Part shown: piece by piece, positions 28,336-37,602 of the stretch
Position numbering within the stretch: position 1 is the stretch's first letter
Layout: every line of letters begins with the position of its first letter
From: Saccharopolyspora gloriosae
Lineage (GTDB): Bacteria > Actinomycetota > Actinomycetes > Mycobacteriales > Pseudonocardiaceae
Assembly: GCF_022828475.1 (NCBI RefSeq)
Contig: NZ_CP059557.1
Span: 4,883,470-4,947,469, forward strand
Length of the DNA stretch: 64,000 nucleotides
Direction: 5' to 3'
Position numbers and translations under genes: made by a program
The notes under the pieces: generated by a model
The model's input: the letters and a program-made list of their open reading frames with translations, nothing else
Databases searched by the model: none
What the model was told of the DNA's origin: nothing

Positions 28336-28887
28336 GGTGCGTCGGTCTCCTGTCCACGGTCTACGAAGTGGTCAGGACATCGGACGCGCAAGGCGATGCG
28401 CCCGCGATCTGATGCCCCGGATGATTCGGTCGTCCCGACAGCCGGAACGACCGATGATCACAGTACGCGCCCGAACACCACGAGCACGCCGGACGATCTA
28501 GGAAAGCCCGCTTCCAGTCTGCCAGGTGAGCCACCGCAGGAGTCGCGAGGGGCGGGCGCGCAACGCCGCGATCTGCGAATACCTCGCGCAACGGGCAGAG
28601 CGGACGTGCCGCGGAAGCCGCCCGGACCCGACCTGGCGCGGTTCGTAAACCCGCCACATCCCGAAGGGCGGGACATCAAATTCGGCGTAGCGCGGAATTG
28701 GCGCGCATCGATGAGATCTCGATTTCCCCACGGTCCGATAGCACCGCGTGAATTCGGCGAATGCGCGCACCGCGAGGGCCGGAGTCGCCGCCATCACGGC
28801 GGCGACTCGACGGCTCGGCCGCGCCCGGCCGCTCGCGGGCCGCCGGGAGCGCGGCGGGCGGCCGGTGCGGTCACCGGCCGTACCGGC
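28336..28887. other. Gap between yajC and secD with one hairpin
   Basis: 552 bp separate yajC from secD, genes usually only a few bases apart. TCGGTCGT (28426-28433) and ACGACCGA (28447-28454) form an 8-bp stem with a 13-nt loop. Small open frames on both strands, including one reading leftward at 28361-28657, show no family resemblance and are not called. A second promoter for secDF is likely but cannot be pinpointed. Confidence 0.45.
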
Positions 28888-29316
28888 TCAGCTGGTCTTC
28901 TGCTTCTCGATCGGCTCGGCGACCTCGGCGGTGGACTGGGAGGCGGGCACCTCGGCGGTGTCCTTCTCGTCCTTGGCCTCGGTCTCCGTCGCCACCGGAG
29001 CCGCTTCCTGCTCGGTGTCGGTGTCCGCGTCGACCGCGGTGTCCTCGGCGGTGTCGGTGACGACCTTCTCGCGGACCGCGGCGCGCACCCACGTGGTGGT
29101 GACGCCCGGCGCCACCTCCAGGTCGATGGTGTCGTCCGTGCTGGCCACGACCGTGCCGAACAGGCCGGAGGTCGTCATCACCCGGTCACCCGCCTCGAGC
29201 GAGTTCTGCAGCTTCTGCTGCTCCTGCATGGTCCGCTTCTGCTTGCGCGCCTGCAAGAACATCGGCACGGCGAGCAGCACGATCAGCAGGGGCAGGAACA
29301 AGGATTCCAAAGACAT
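28888..29316 (-). CDS. yajC: Preprotein translocase subunit YajC
   Basis: A 142-residue accessory subunit of the SecDF complex. One N-terminal span (LFLPLLIVLLAVPMFLQ) is followed by the conserved basic helix RKQKRTMQEQQKLQNSLEAG, then DRVMTTSGLFGTVVAS. An acidic Glu/Asp/Thr-rich tail of about 50 residues is longer than in proteobacterial YajC but usual here. ATG 29316 has GGAG a few bases upstream. It precedes secD and secF in the same direction. Confidence 0.93.
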   Translation of the reverse strand: MSLESLFLPLLIVLLAVPMFLQARKQKRTMQEQQKLQNSLEAGDRVMTTSGLFGTVVASTDDTIDLEVAPGVTTTWVRAAVREKVVTDTAEDTAVDADTDTEQEAAPVATETEAKDEKDTAEVPASQSTAEVAEPIEKQKTS

Positions 29317-29538
29317 AATGCTCCGTTCGGCGGACGCCGTGGGGACCGCCCTGGCCACCAGCCGGGGCGCCCGAATTGTTCGGATATAGCGCTTCCAGTG
29401 TGCCAGCCATGTCGATGGGCTCTCCGCCACCCGATCTCCGGCGGCGCCACCAGGGCCGTCAACGCGGCGCAGCCTATCGCTACCCACGTGCCCGGTCTCA
29501 CATGGCCGTGGTTCCTCGCTGGAGCTGGTTGGGTGGGC

Positions 29539-29822
29539 GGGTAGCGGAACCTCAGCTGTCTTCTCGCTGCGGGATCTTTTTCCCTAGTGGCTCCGCCACG
29601 AGGGAAAAAGCTGTCCTCGCGAGAAGACAGCTGAGAACCCGCCGGTGGTCATCTTGCTTGCGTGGGCTATGTGCTTCGCACATACAGGCACGGCCTTCGG
29701 CCGCGAGGCAGGCGTGCTTCGCCGCCCTTCGCGGACTTCGCCGCCAAAAGCACGGCTACGCCGCAAGGCAGGCGTGGCTTCGCCCGCCCAAGTGCACGGC
29801 CTTCGGCCGCAAGGCACGGGGG
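29539..29822. repeat. Dispersed nested-palindrome repeat, copy B with tail
   Basis: Inverted relative to copies A and C. The arms are CTCAGCTGTCTTCTCGC (29551-29567) and GCGAGAAGACAGCTGAG (29619-29635), enclosing TTTTTCCCTAGTGG / CCACGAGGGAAAAA. A conserved flank (GTGGTCATCTTGCTTGCGTG, then the short palindrome TATGTGCTTCGCACATA) leads into a GC-rich tail with repeated GGCACGGCCTTCGGCCGC-type units that runs up to the ruvB stop codon at 29823. Short open frames in this stretch are repeat artefacts. Confidence 0.85.
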
Positions 29823-30896
29823 CTACTCGAACAGTGCTGCTTGGGATTCGCCGGGGGCGTGCGGGGGTGGGGTGAGGCCGACGTGCTGCCAGGCCGCGAC
29901 GGTCGCCACGCGGCCTCGGGAGGTCCTGGCGAGCATGCCCGCGCGCACCAGGTACGGCTCGCAGACCTCCTCGACCGTGGTCGGCTCCTCCCCCACGGCC
30001 ACCGCGAGGGTGGTGACGCCCACCGGGCCGCCGTGGAAGGAGCGGACCAGCGCGGAGAGCACCGCGCGGTCGAGCCGGTCCAGGCCGAACTCGTCCACGT
30101 CGTAGACCTCCAGCGCCGCCCGCGCCACGTCCAGGGTCACCGCGCCGTCGGCGCGCACCTCCGCGTAGTCGCGGACCCGGCGCAGCAAGCGGTTGGCGAT
30201 GCGGGGCGTGCCTCGGGAGCGGTGGGCGATCTCGGTGGCGCCGTCCGGGCGCAGGTCCACTCCGAGGATGCCCGCGGAACGCCGGACCACAAGCTCCAGC
30301 TCGGCCGGCGAGTAGAACTCCATGTGCGCGGTGAAACCGAACCGGTCCCGCAACGGCCCGGTGAGCGTTCCGGAGCGGGTGGTGGCGCCGACCAGGGTGA
30401 ACGGGGCGATCTCCAGCGGAATGCTGGTGGCGCCGGGACCTTTGCCGACGACGACGTCGACGCGGTAGTCCTCCATCGCCAGGTACAGCATCTCCTCGGC
30501 GGGCCGGGCGATGCGGTGGATCTCGTCGATGAACAGCACGTCGCCTTCGGCGAGGTTGGACAGCATCGCGGCGAGATCGCCGGGGCGTTCCAGCGCCGGG
30601 CCGGAGGTGACCCGGATCGCCGCGCCCAGCTCCGCCGCCATGATCATCGCGAGACTGGTCTTGCCCAGCCCGGGCGGGCCGGAGAACAGCACGTGGTCGG
30701 GCTGCTCACGCCGGTTGAGCGCGCCGTGCAGCACCAGCTGCAGCTGCTCGCGCACCCGGGGCTGGCCGACGAACTCGTCGAGCCTGCGCGGACGCAGCGT
30801 GCTCTCCACGTCCTGCTCGGCCGGTTCCTGTTCCGGGTCCAACGGCCCCTCGCCCGGCAACGGGCCGGGAGGCTCGGAGGTCTCGTCGTCGCTCAT
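29823..30896 (-). CDS. ruvB: Holliday junction helicase RuvB
   Basis: A 357-residue AAA+ motor that drives branch migration with RuvA. The Walker A motif is GPPGLGKTS, Walker B is LFIDEIHR, and sensor 1 is GATTRSG; the [15 protein letters not shown] start and the C-terminal winged-helix region ([19 protein letters not shown]) are complete. An acidic Pro-rich 25-residue N-terminal extension precedes the core. Its ATG overlaps the ruvA stop by 4 bp (ATGA). The C-terminus abuts repeat copy B. Confidence 0.96.
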   Translation of the reverse strand: MSDDETSEPPGPLPGEGPLDPEQEPAEQDVESTLRPRRLDEFVGQPRVREQLQLVLHGALNRREQPDHVLFSGPPGLGKTSLAMIMAAELGAAIRVTSGPALERPGDLAAMLSNLAEGDVLFIDEIHRIARPAEEMLYLAMEDYRVDVVVGKGPGATSIPLEIAPFTLVGATTRSGTLTGPLRDRFGFTAHMEFYSPAELELVVRRSAGILGVDLRPDGATEIAHRSRGTPRIANRLLRRVRDYAEVRADGAVTLDVARAALEVYDVDEFGLDRLDRAVLSALVRSFHGGPVGVTTLAVAVGEEPTTVEEVCEPYLVRAGMLARTSRGRVATVAAWQHVGLTPPPHAPGESQAALFE

Positions 30897-31495
30897 CGCG
30901 GCCCCAGCGCGGCCAGTGCCTTGCGCAGCACCGCCGAGGTGTCGGCGGGGGCGCCGTCCGCGGCCAGCACCGCTTCCACGCTCTGCTCCGCCTGCTTCGC
31001 CGAGAAGCCGAGGCCCACCAGCGCTTCGGCGACCTCGGAACGGACCCGCCCGCGATCGGGCGCACCGGGCAGCTCGCCGGAACCGGTCCCGGCCACCGTG
31101 CCGACCTTGTCGCGCAGTTCCAGGATCAGCCGCTCGGCGCTCTTCTTCCCGATGCCCGGCACCTGGGTGAGCGTCGTGAGGTTCCCGTCGGCGAGCGCGT
31201 GGCAGAGCTGATCCGGCGAGAGCACCGCCAGCGTCGCCAGTGCCAGCCTGGGGCCGACGCCGGAGGCCGTCTGCAACAGGGTGAACAGGTCGCGGGCCTC
31301 CGCGTCGGCGAAGCCGTAGAGGGTGAGCGAGTCCTCCCGGACGATCAACGTCGTCGCCAGCAGTGCCTCCTCACCGCGGCGCAGCCCGGCGAGCGTGGCA
31401 GGAGTGGCGTGCACGGCGTAGCCGAGGCCGCCGACGTCGACCACGGCGTGGTCCAGCCCGATCGAGAGCACCGGGCCGCGTACCGAAGCGATCAT
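30893..31495 (-). CDS. ruvA: Holliday junction subunit RuvA
   Basis: A 200-residue junction-binding protein. An N-terminal OB fold ([20 protein letters not shown]) is followed by two helix-hairpin-helix motifs, including [13 protein letters not shown] and [16 protein letters not shown], and a C-terminal RuvB-contact domain after a flexible linker ([20 protein letters not shown]). It sits between ruvC and ruvB with ATGA overlaps at both ends, so the three are translationally coupled. Confidence 0.96.
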   Translation of the reverse strand: MIASVRGPVLSIGLDHAVVDVGGLGYAVHATPATLAGLRRGEEALLATTLIVREDSLTLYGFADAEARDLFTLLQTASGVGPRLALATLAVLSPDQLCHALADGNLTTLTQVPGIGKKSAERLILELRDKVGTVAGTGSGELPGAPDRGRVRSEVAEALVGLGFSAKQAEQSVEAVLAADGAPADTSAVLRKALAALGPR

Positions 31496-32079
31496 CGTGT
31501 CGAGTCTCCTCTGCCTGCCGAGGAACGCCGTGCGTCCCGCAGCCGTTGACGGTGCGCCTTGGCCAGTTCGGCGGCTTTGGCCTCCGCCGCGGCCAGCCGG
31601 GAGGTCATCGGCGCCCGCCACAGGTGGCAGACGGCCAGCGCGAGCGCGTCGGCGGCGTCGGCGGGCCGCGGCGCCTCGCTGAGCCCGAGGACCTTGGTGA
31701 CCATGAGGGTCACCTGCCGCTTGTCCGCCCGGCCGGATCCGCTGATGGCGGCTTTGACCTCGCTGGGCGTGTGGAACGCGACCGGCAGCCCGCGCCGGGC
31801 GGCGGCGAGCGCCACCACTCCGGACGCCTGCGCGGTGCCCATCACGGAACGCACGTTGTGCTGGCTGAAGACGCGTTCGATGGCCACCACCTCGGGCTGG
31901 TGGGCGTCCATCCACTCCTCTACGGCGTCGGCGACCGCCTTGAGCCGCATCGGGAGCTCGTCGCCGGGAGGCGTGCGCACGACACCGACCGCCACGCAGG
32001 AGATGTGCCGGTTCCGCCCGCCGTCGACCACGCCGATCCCGCAACGGGTCAGCCCTGGGTCGACTCCCAGCACACGCAC
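31492..32079 (-). CDS. ruvC: Holliday junction resolvase RuvC
   Basis: A 195-residue RNase H-fold endonuclease that cuts Holliday junctions. The acidic active site is visible: the first Asp in [13 protein letters not shown], Glu in [10 protein letters not shown], and the paired acids in [17 protein letters not shown] 32079 is chosen because GAGGAGG lies five to six bases upstream and homology begins at once. The basic C-terminal tail is typical of actinobacterial RuvC. First gene of ruvCAB. Confidence 0.95.
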   Translation of the reverse strand: MRVLGVDPGLTRCGIGVVDGGRNRHISCVAVGVVRTPPGDELPMRLKAVADAVEEWMDAHQPEVVAIERVFSQHNVRSVMGTAQASGVVALAAARRGLPVAFHTPSEVKAAISGSGRADKRQVTLMVTKVLGLSEAPRPADAADALALAVCHLWRAPMTSRLAAAEAKAAELAKAHRQRLRDARRSSAGRGDSTR

Positions 32080-32316
32080 GACTTCCTCCTCGGCAATTCC
32101 GATCATCCACGCCCGGGCAGATCCGCTTCCGGCGCCATGCACGTCCCGGGGTCGCACTCCGGGCGCCGGCGCCGCGCTCGATGGGAGCCCGAAGCCCCGA
32201 AGGCAGCGGGAACACCCGTTCGACACCTTAACGTGCCGGGCGCCGCGAGCCCCCGCACGACACACCCGATGATCACCCGTCCGCGTGGACCGTGCCGAAC
32301 CGCCCCCTCCGTGCGC

Positions 32317-32823
32317 TCAGGGACCGTCGACGCCGGGCGTCCAGCGTTCCGGAGCGCCGCTCTCGGTCAGCACCGGCTGGTACTCGGCGAACCCGCCCGG
32401 CGCGTCCGGCTGCCACGGGAACGTGCCGTCCGGAGCGGACACGATCAGTTGCAACGCGGGGAAATCCGCGCCCCTGTAGACGGCGAACGCGCTGCCCAGG
32501 AACTCCGGGTAGTACTGCTTGGCCACCCGTTCGAACGTGACGGGGCAGCCTTCCAGGAATCCCGCGTAGAGCCGCCCCGGCGTGAAGCGCTCACCGCCGG
32601 AAGCCCGCTGCACGTAGGTGTCCACCACCGCCTGCGCCACGTCCCGAGGCAGGCCGATCACCACGACCTCGGGCTTGCCGAAACGTCTCCACGCTCCGAC
32701 GGAGAACGCGTAGGCGGCACCGGTGTCGTCCCCCGCCACGTGCATCACCGCGGCACCGTGCCGCTCCGCGGTGTCCACCAACCACTGCCGCAGCTGCTCT
32801 TCCGTCTCGGCCACAGCCGACAT
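32317..32823 (-). CDS. DUF4262 domain protein
   Basis: A 168-residue soluble protein. The pattern AYAFSVGAWRRFGKPEVVVI then GLPRDVAQAVVDTYV fits DUF4262, a small uncharacterised domain. The conserved stretch ends with YYPEFLGSAFAVYRGADFPA and a tryptophan-rich C-terminus. ATG 32823 or ATG 32838 could be the start. It lies between repeat copy C and ruvC in the same direction as both neighbours, with 237 bp to ruvC. Function is unknown. Confidence 0.8.
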   Translation of the reverse strand: MSAVAETEEQLRQWLVDTAERHGAAVMHVAGDDTGAAYAFSVGAWRRFGKPEVVVIGLPRDVAQAVVDTYVQRASGGERFTPGRLYAGFLEGCPVTFERVAKQYYPEFLGSAFAVYRGADFPALQLIVSAPDGTFPWQPDAPGGFAEYQPVLTESGAPERWTPGVDGP

Positions 32824-32879
32824 TCTGCCGACTCTCATCCGAACGGAGGAACCCCCGTGTGGCAGTGGCGCTCAACCCG

Positions 32880-33290
32880 AGCACCACCGGCGTAGCCAAC
32901 TCCACCCACCCGAAGGCCGTGCCTAACGGCAAAGCCGTGCCTTCGGCGGCAAAGCCCGCAAAGGGCGGGCAAAGCCCCGCCTGCCTCGCGGCCGAAGGCC
33001 GTGCCGTTGGGCGGCGAAGCACGCCTGCCTCGCGGCCGAAGGCCGTGCCGTTGGGCGGCGAAGCACGCCTGCCTCGCGGCCGAAGGCCGTGCCTGTATGT
33101 GCGAAGCACATAGCCCACGCAAGCAAGATGACCACCGGCGGGTTCTCAGCTGTCTTCTCGCGAGGACAGCTTTTTCCCTCGTGGCGGAGCCACTAGGGAA
33201 AAAGATCCCGCAGCGAGAAGACAGCTGAGGTTCCGCCACCCGGCCACCCAACCGAAACGACCACCGGAGACAAGATCAAGTATCAAGCTC
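32880..33290. repeat. Dispersed nested-palindrome repeat, copy C with 44-bp array
   Basis: The palindromic core CTCAGCTGTCTTCTCGC (33145-33161) / GCGAGAAGACAGCTGAG (33213-33229) encloses TTTTTCCCTCGTGG / CCACTAGGGAAAAA. To its left lie the flank with TATGTGCGAAGCACATA and a tandem array whose units begin CTGCCTCGCGGCCGAAGGCC at 32981, 33025 and 33069 (44-bp period). The right edge, GGAGACAAGATCAAG, meets the yebC stop codon (33276-33278). It occupies the gap between DUF4262 and yebC. Confidence 0.88.
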
Positions 33291-34028
33291 AGCCATGACT
33301 TCGTCTGAGGTGTCGAAGTTCGCGTAGACGTTCTGCACGTCGTCGCAGTCCTCCAGCGCGTCGATCAGCTTGAACACCTTCCGCGCGCCCTCGACGTCGA
33401 GCGGAACGTTCACCGACGCCAGGAAGCTCAGCTCCGAGGAGTCGTACTCGATCTCGGCCGCCTGCACCGCCTTGCGCACCTCGACCAGGTCGGTCGGCTC
33501 GCACAGCACCTCGAAGCTCTCGCCGAGGTCGTTGACCTCTTCGGCACCGGCTTCCAGCACCGCGCCGAGCACGTCGTCCTCGGTCAGCCCGTTCTTCGGC
33601 ACGATCAGCACGCCGCGCCGGGAGAACATGTAGGACACCGAACCGGCGTCGGCCATCGAGCCGCCGTTGCGGGTCATCGCGGTGCGGACCTCGCCCGCCG
33701 CGCGGTTCTTGTTGTCGGTCAGGCACTCGACGAGCACCGCGACGCCGTTGGGGCCGTAGCCCTCGTACATCAGGGTCTGCCAGTCGGCGCCGCCGGCCTC
33801 TTCGCCGCCGCCGCGCTTGCGGGCGCGCTCGATGTTGTCGACCGGCACCGAGTTCTTGCGCGCCTTCTGCATGGCGTCGTAGAGCGTCGGGTTGCCGTCC
33901 GGGTCTCCCCCACCGGTGCGCGCCGCGACCTCAACGTTCTTGACGAGCTTCGCGAAGAGCTTGCCGCGCTTGGCGTCGACGGCGGCCTTCTTGTGCTTGG
34001 TGGTCGCCCACTTGGAGTGGCCGCTCAT
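33276..34028 (-). CDS. yebC: YebC/PmpR/TACO1-family protein
   Basis: A 250-residue member of the YebC family, which includes DNA-binding regulators and, as shown for related proteins, factors that assist ribosomes at proline stretches. It begins [20 protein letters not shown], the invariant N-terminus, and continues with [20 protein letters not shown] and [20 protein letters not shown]. Complete and of normal length. It is 45 bp downstream of pdxT in the same direction. Its stop codon coincides with the edge of repeat copy C. Confidence 0.95.
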   Translation of the reverse strand: MSGHSKWATTKHKKAAVDAKRGKLFAKLVKNVEVAARTGGGDPDGNPTLYDAMQKARKNSVPVDNIERARKRGGGEEAGGADWQTLMYEGYGPNGVAVLVECLTDNKNRAAGEVRTAMTRNGGSMADAGSVSYMFSRRGVLIVPKNGLTEDDVLGAVLEAGAEEVNDLGESFEVLCEPTDLVEVRKAVQAAEIEYDSSELSFLASVNVPLDVEGARKVFKLIDALEDCDDVQNVYANFDTSDEVMAELDT

Positions 34029-34072
34029 CTTTCCTCCGTCTTTCCACGCCGCGCCAGGCGAGACCGAGGCCT

Positions 34073-34735
34073 TCAGCCTGCGCGAACGGTGTGCACGAAA
34101 TGCCGGTGCACGCGCTCGTCGCCGCGGACCAGTTCCGGGTGGAAGCTGGTGGCGAGCACGCGCCCCTGCTGAACCGCGACGATCCTACCGGCGGCGGCCT
34201 CGTCGTCTGATCCGCGCGGGGTGACCTCGGCGAGCACTTCGACTCCGGGGCCGATCCGCTCCACCCAGGGGGCGCGGATGAACACCGCGTGCACCCGTCC
34301 TTCCACGCCGGTGAAGTCGAGGTCGGCCTCGAACGAGTCGACCTGCCTGCCGAAGGCGTTGCGCCGCACGGTCATGTCCATCGCGCCGAGCGGGGTCACG
34401 CCCGCTGCCGGGTCGCCGGGAACTTCGTCGGCCAGCAGCACCATGCCCGCGCACGAGCCGTACGCGGGCAGGCCGGACGCGAGTCGTTCCCGCAGCGGCT
34501 CGAACAGCTCGAAGGAGTGCAACAACCGGCTCATGGTCGTCGACTCCCCGCCCGGCAGCACCACGCCGTGCAGGTCCGCGAGTTCCTCGGGCCTGCGCAC
34601 CGGTTTGGCCACCGCGCCGCTTCGGTCGAGTGCGGCGAGGTGTTCGGCGACGCCCCCTTGCAACGCGAGGACGCCGATCACGGGTGCTGCGGTGGACACG
34701 CTTCGATTGTCGTGCACTTCTCCTGCTCCGTTCAT
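34073..34735 (-). CDS. pdxT: PLP synthase glutaminase subunit PdxT
   Basis: A 220-residue class I glutamine amidotransferase that releases ammonia for PdxS in vitamin B6 synthesis. The oxyanion motif [12 protein letters not shown], the catalytic cysteine in [13 protein letters not shown] and the His/Glu of TSFHPEL are all present. The ATG overlaps the azlD stop by 4 bp (ATGA), coupling it to azlCD; homology begins a few residues later at [10 protein letters not shown]. pdxS is not adjacent but 1.7 kb away, separated by azlD, azlC and an HTH-cupin gene. Confidence 0.94.
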   Translation of the reverse strand: MNGAGEVHDNRSVSTAAPVIGVLALQGGVAEHLAALDRSGAVAKPVRRPEELADLHGVVLPGGESTTMSRLLHSFELFEPLRERLASGLPAYGSCAGMVLLADEVPGDPAAGVTPLGAMDMTVRRNAFGRQVDSFEADLDFTGVEGRVHAVFIRAPWVERIGPGVEVLAEVTPRGSDDEAAAGRIVAVQQGRVLATSFHPELVRGDERVHRHFVHTVRAG

Positions 34736-35040
34736 CCCACCCCGGCCAGCCGCAGCACCGCGGTGACGGCGGCGGCGACCAGCACCACCAGTACGAACGG
34801 CGCCCCGCGGAACGCGAGCACGCCTGCCACCAGGACGCCCCCGACTCTGGCGACACCGGCGAATTCACCGGCCTCCACCGCGCCACCGGTGACGACGAAG
34901 GCGCCGAGCAGCACGGTCGCGGCGATGCCCAGCAGCCGCTCCCAACGCTCCGAGATCGTGATCCGCTTGCGCAGCAGCGGGCCGGCCAGCCGCATGGCGT
35001 AGGTCCCGGCGGCGAGCAGCAGCACGGCCCCGGGGTTCAC
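34732..35040 (-). CDS. azlD: AzlD-like branched-chain amino acid export subunit
   Basis: A 102-residue membrane protein with three to four hydrophobic helices ([20 protein letters not shown], then [15 protein letters not shown] and [20 protein letters not shown]). It matches the small AzlD partner of AzlC exporters. GTG 35040 overlaps the azlC stop (GTGA) and its own stop overlaps pdxT (ATGA), giving a tightly coupled azlC-azlD-pdxT operon. Confidence 0.88.
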   Translation of the reverse strand: MNPGAVLLLAAGTYAMRLAGPLLRKRITISERWERLLGIAATVLLGAFVVTGGAVEAGEFAGVARVGGVLVAGVLAFRGAPFVLVVLVAAAVTAVLRLAGVG

Positions 35041-35741
35041 TGCGCGACCTCCTGTTCCGGCGAGCGCCGCACCGGCAGCGCCAGGGCCACGCCGAGCAGC
35101 GCGACCATGACCGGCATCCCGTCGGGCAGCACGGGCGTGGTCACCAGCGCGAGCACCGCTCCGGCCAGCACCGCGCGCAGCGTCGGCGCGTCCCGCAGCG
35201 AGGGCACCAGCAGCGCGAGGATCGCGGCGGGCAGCGCGGCGTCCAGGCCGAACGCGTTTGGATCGCCGAGCGCCTGCCCGAGCAGGCCGCCGAGCAGCAC
35301 CGACGGCACCCAGGTGATGAACAGCGCGGCACCGGTGATCCAGTAGGCGCGGCGCCGCCGAGCGTGCGTGGTCTCCGCGAGGGCGAACGCCACGGCCTCG
35401 TCGATCATCAGGTGGCTGCCGACCAGCCGGCGCCATCCGGAGCCGAGCAGGTCGCCCACGGCCAGCCCGTACGGGAAGTGCCGAGCGTTGAGCAGCAGGC
35501 CGCCCAGCACCGCCGTCGCCGGGGCCGCGCCGCCGGTGAGCAGGCCGACGAGCATGAACTCGGAGCCGCCCGCGAACACGACGGCGGCGGTGAAGGTGAT
35601 CAGCCAGAGCGGCACCCCTTTGGTCACCGCGATCGCTCCCAACGAGGCTGCGACCACGGCGAGCGCGGGTATCAGCGCCGCCAGGTCCCTGATCAGCTTG
35701 TCGCTCCACAACGAGCGCATCGTTCGCCATAACGACCTCAT
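35037..35741 (-). CDS. azlC: AzlC-family amino acid exporter subunit
   Basis: A 234-residue membrane protein. The family motif VVFAGGSEFMLVGLLTGGAA, the NARHFPYGLAVGDLLG block and the conserved DEAVAFAL are present, with seven or so spans. With AzlD it would export branched-chain or related amino acids. It is divergent from an HTH-cupin regulator, a frequent arrangement for azlC, and the 73-bp gap carries an inverted repeat. The N-terminus contains two MRSLW units, so ATG 35717 is an alternative start. Confidence 0.9.
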   Translation of the reverse strand: MRSLWRTMRSLWSDKLIRDLAALIPALAVVAASLGAIAVTKGVPLWLITFTAAVVFAGGSEFMLVGLLTGGAAPATAVLGGLLLNARHFPYGLAVGDLLGSGWRRLVGSHLMIDEAVAFALAETTHARRRRAYWITGAALFITWVPSVLLGGLLGQALGDPNAFGLDAALPAAILALLVPSLRDAPTLRAVLAGAVLALVTTPVLPDGMPVMVALLGVALALPVRRSPEQEVAQ

Positions 35742-35767
35742 GGTCCGTTATACTGAACAACAGCCAG

Positions 35768-35789
35768 AGCGTTCGTCAAATCGAACGCT
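35768..35789. promoter_or_regulatory. Operator candidate between azlC and HTH-cupin gene
   Basis: AGCGTTCG, a 6-bp spacer (TCAAAT) and CGAACGCT form a perfect 8-bp inverted repeat midway between the divergent starts (35741 and 35815). A further AACGAACG half-site follows at 35800-35808. It probably binds the HTH-cupin protein encoded alongside. Confidence 0.5.
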
Positions 35790-35814
35790 ATGCCCAATTG
35801 AACGAACGGTAGTC

Positions 35815-36363
35815 ATGACCTCACCGCTGGAGATCATCTCCGCGGCGCTGCGCCGCGAACGCGACCGCGTCGGACTCACCCTGTCCGAGCTGGCCAAACG
35901 CGCCGGGGTCGCGAAATCCACGCTCTCCCAGCTCGAATCGGGCGCGGGCAACCCCAGCGTGGAGACGCTGTGGGCGCTCGCCCTCGCACTGGACGTGCCG
36001 TTCAGCAGGCTCGTCGAGCAACGCGCCCCGCAGATCCGCGTGGTGCGGGCCGGCGAGTCGATGCTGATCCGCTCGAACCACTCCCCCTTCGCCGCGGCGA
36101 TGCTCTCGTCCTGCCCGAACGGCGCTCGCCGGGATCTGCACCTGATCGAGGCGCAGCCCGGCAACGCCCGCCGCGCCGACGGTCACCTCGCGGGCACCGT
36201 GGAGCACCTGCTGATCACCTCGGGCCGCCTGCGCGCCGGTCCCGAAACCGCACCCGTCGAGCTCGGCCCCGGCGACTACGCCTCGTTCTCCGGCGACGTC
36301 CCCCACACCTACGAGGCCCTCGAATTCGACACCACGGCAGTCCTGCTCATGGAACACGTGTGA
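35815..36363 (+). CDS. Xre-family regulator with cupin domain
   Basis: A 182-residue protein with an N-terminal HTH (LSELAKRAGVAKSTLSQLES, about 22-42; GNPSVETLWALALALDVPF follows) and a C-terminal cupin sensor domain (about 85-180) ending GDYASFSGDVPHTYEA. This HTH-cupin architecture is typical of regulators encoded divergently from AzlCD exporters, which is the case here. The ligand is probably an amino acid or derivative, by inference from context. Confidence 0.92.
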   Translation: MTSPLEIISAALRRERDRVGLTLSELAKRAGVAKSTLSQLESGAGNPSVETLWALALALDVPFSRLVEQRAPQIRVVRAGESMLIRSNHSPFAAAMLSSCPNGARRDLHLIEAQPGNARRADGHLAGTVEHLLITSGRLRAGPETAPVELGPGDYASFSGDVPHTYEALEFDTTAVLLMEHV

Positions 36364-36419
36364 GGTGACTGCCAAACCGCCCTTCACCGGCCAAAGGGGG
36401 CATCGGCTCCACGGACGCC

Positions 36420-36480
36420 ACCCGGGTGAACACCCCGTTCGACCGGCCTCGCCAGGCGAAGGTGGCGTTCACCCCGGACG
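36420..36480. repeat. Short intergenic hairpin, family 2
   Basis: GGGTGAAC (36424-36431) pairs with GTTCACCC (36467-36474). The interval contains CGTTCGACCGG and CCAGGCGAA, words that recur in the hairpins near 39701, 40646 and 50093. It lies between the convergent HTH-cupin and pdxS genes and may serve as a terminator. Confidence 0.5.
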
Positions 36481-36483
36481 GCG

Positions 36484-37389
36484 TCACCAGCCGCGCTGGG
36501 CGTAGCGCTGGTCGGCGGGCAGCGACTCGACGTTGAGGCCCACCATCGCGTCGCCGAGGCCGCGGGAGACCTTCGCGATGACGTCCGGATCGTCGTAGAA
36601 GGTGGTGGCCTTGACGATCGCCTCGGCGCGCTTGGCCGGGTCGCCGGACTTGAAGATGCCGGAGCCGACGAACACGCCCTCGGCACCTAGCCGGCGCATC
36701 ATCGCCGCGTCCGCCGGAGTGGCCAGTCCACCGGCGGTGAACAGCACGACCGGCAGCTTGCCCGCGGCCGCGACCTCCTTGACCAGCGCGACGGGAGCGC
36801 GGAGCTCCTTGGCCGCCGCGTACAGCTCCTCACCGTCGAGCCCGCCGAGCCGCCGGATCTCGGCACGGATGGAGCGCATGTGCCGGGTCGCCTCGACGAC
36901 GTTGCCGGTGCCCGCCTCGCCCTTGGAGCGGATCATCGCGGCACCTTCGGAGATGCGGCGCAGCGCTTCGCCGAGGTTGGTGGCGCCGCAGACGAACGGC
37001 GCGGTGAACGCCCACTTGTCGATGTGCAGCGCCTCGTCGGCGGGAGTGAGCACCTCGGACTCATCGATGTAGTCGACGCCGAGCGATTGCAGCACCTGGG
37101 CTTCGACGAAGTGCCCGATGCGCGCCTTGGCCATCACGGGGATGGAGACGGCCTCGACGATGCCGTCGATCATGTCCGGGTCGGACATGCGGGCGACGCC
37201 GCCCTGCACCCGAATGTCGGCGGGCACCCGTTCGAGGGCCATCACGGCGACCGCCCCGGCGGCTTCGGCGATCTTCGCTTGCTCCGGGGTCACCACGTCC
37301 ATGATCACCCCGCCTTTGAGCATTTCCGCCATGCCCCGCTTCACTCCGTCGGTGCCGGTGGCCTGCGTGGTGGCTGCGGTGTCGGTCAA
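36484..37389 (-). CDS. pdxS: PLP synthase subunit PdxS
   Basis: A 301-residue TIM-barrel synthase that makes pyridoxal 5'-phosphate from pentose phosphate, triose phosphate and ammonia. It contains [17 protein letters not shown], the ARIGH segment preceded by the conserved Lys (VMAKARIGH), the [15 protein letters not shown] block and [15 protein letters not shown] 37389 is chosen: AAGG lies six bases upstream and no ATG or GTG fits before the conserved region. Upstream are three GAAGTGGNCN-type direct repeats that may bind a PdxR activator. Confidence 0.94.
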   Translation of the reverse strand: MTDTAATTQATGTDGVKRGMAEMLKGGVIMDVVTPEQAKIAEAAGAVAVMALERVPADIRVQGGVARMSDPDMIDGIVEAVSIPVMAKARIGHFVEAQVLQSLGVDYIDESEVLTPADEALHIDKWAFTAPFVCGATNLGEALRRISEGAAMIRSKGEAGTGNVVEATRHMRSIRAEIRRLGGLDGEELYAAAKELRAPVALVKEVAAAGKLPVVLFTAGGLATPADAAMMRRLGAEGVFVGSGIFKSGDPAKRAEAIVKATTFYDDPDVIAKVSRGLGDAMVGLNVESLPADQRYAQRGW

Positions 37390-37459
37390 CGTCTGCCTTC
37401 CCTCGGGTCCGGGTGCGGCGGTCGAGCGCCGCGTGCACCGTCGACGGTAGGCGCGAACT

Positions 37460-37506
37460 GGACCACTTCCACGGTCCACTTCACCGGTTTCCCAGTAGTC
37501 CACTTC
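37460..37506 (-). promoter_or_regulatory. Triple direct repeat upstream of pdxS
   Basis: Read on the minus strand, GAAGTGGACT (37506-37497), GAAGTGGACC (37482-37473) and GAAGTGGTCC (37469-37460) are three copies of one word in the same orientation, 71-117 bp upstream of the pdxS start. They resemble, from memory, the AAGTGG-containing direct repeats bound by MocR-type PdxR activators in other actinobacteria. No pdxR gene is in the window. Confidence 0.45.
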
Positions 37507-37602
37507 GTGCTCGGCCGGGCGTCGTCCGTGGTGAACGGCATTGCACGCACTGTCACTCGGGTGTGTGATCGGTGACACACAACCACGTCCGAGGGGGCAG
37601 CG

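Noticed and set aside
28361-28657. 98-codon minus-strand frame between secD and yajC
   Set aside because: No recognisable domain, odd composition and no good ribosome site.
29645-29875. Small frames with the recurring peptide GYVLRTYRHGLRP in the repeat copies (also at 32591-33118 and 61299-61595)
   Set aside because: The similarity comes from the dispersed DNA repeat being read in several frames and orientations; no consistent start, ribosome site or codon bias.
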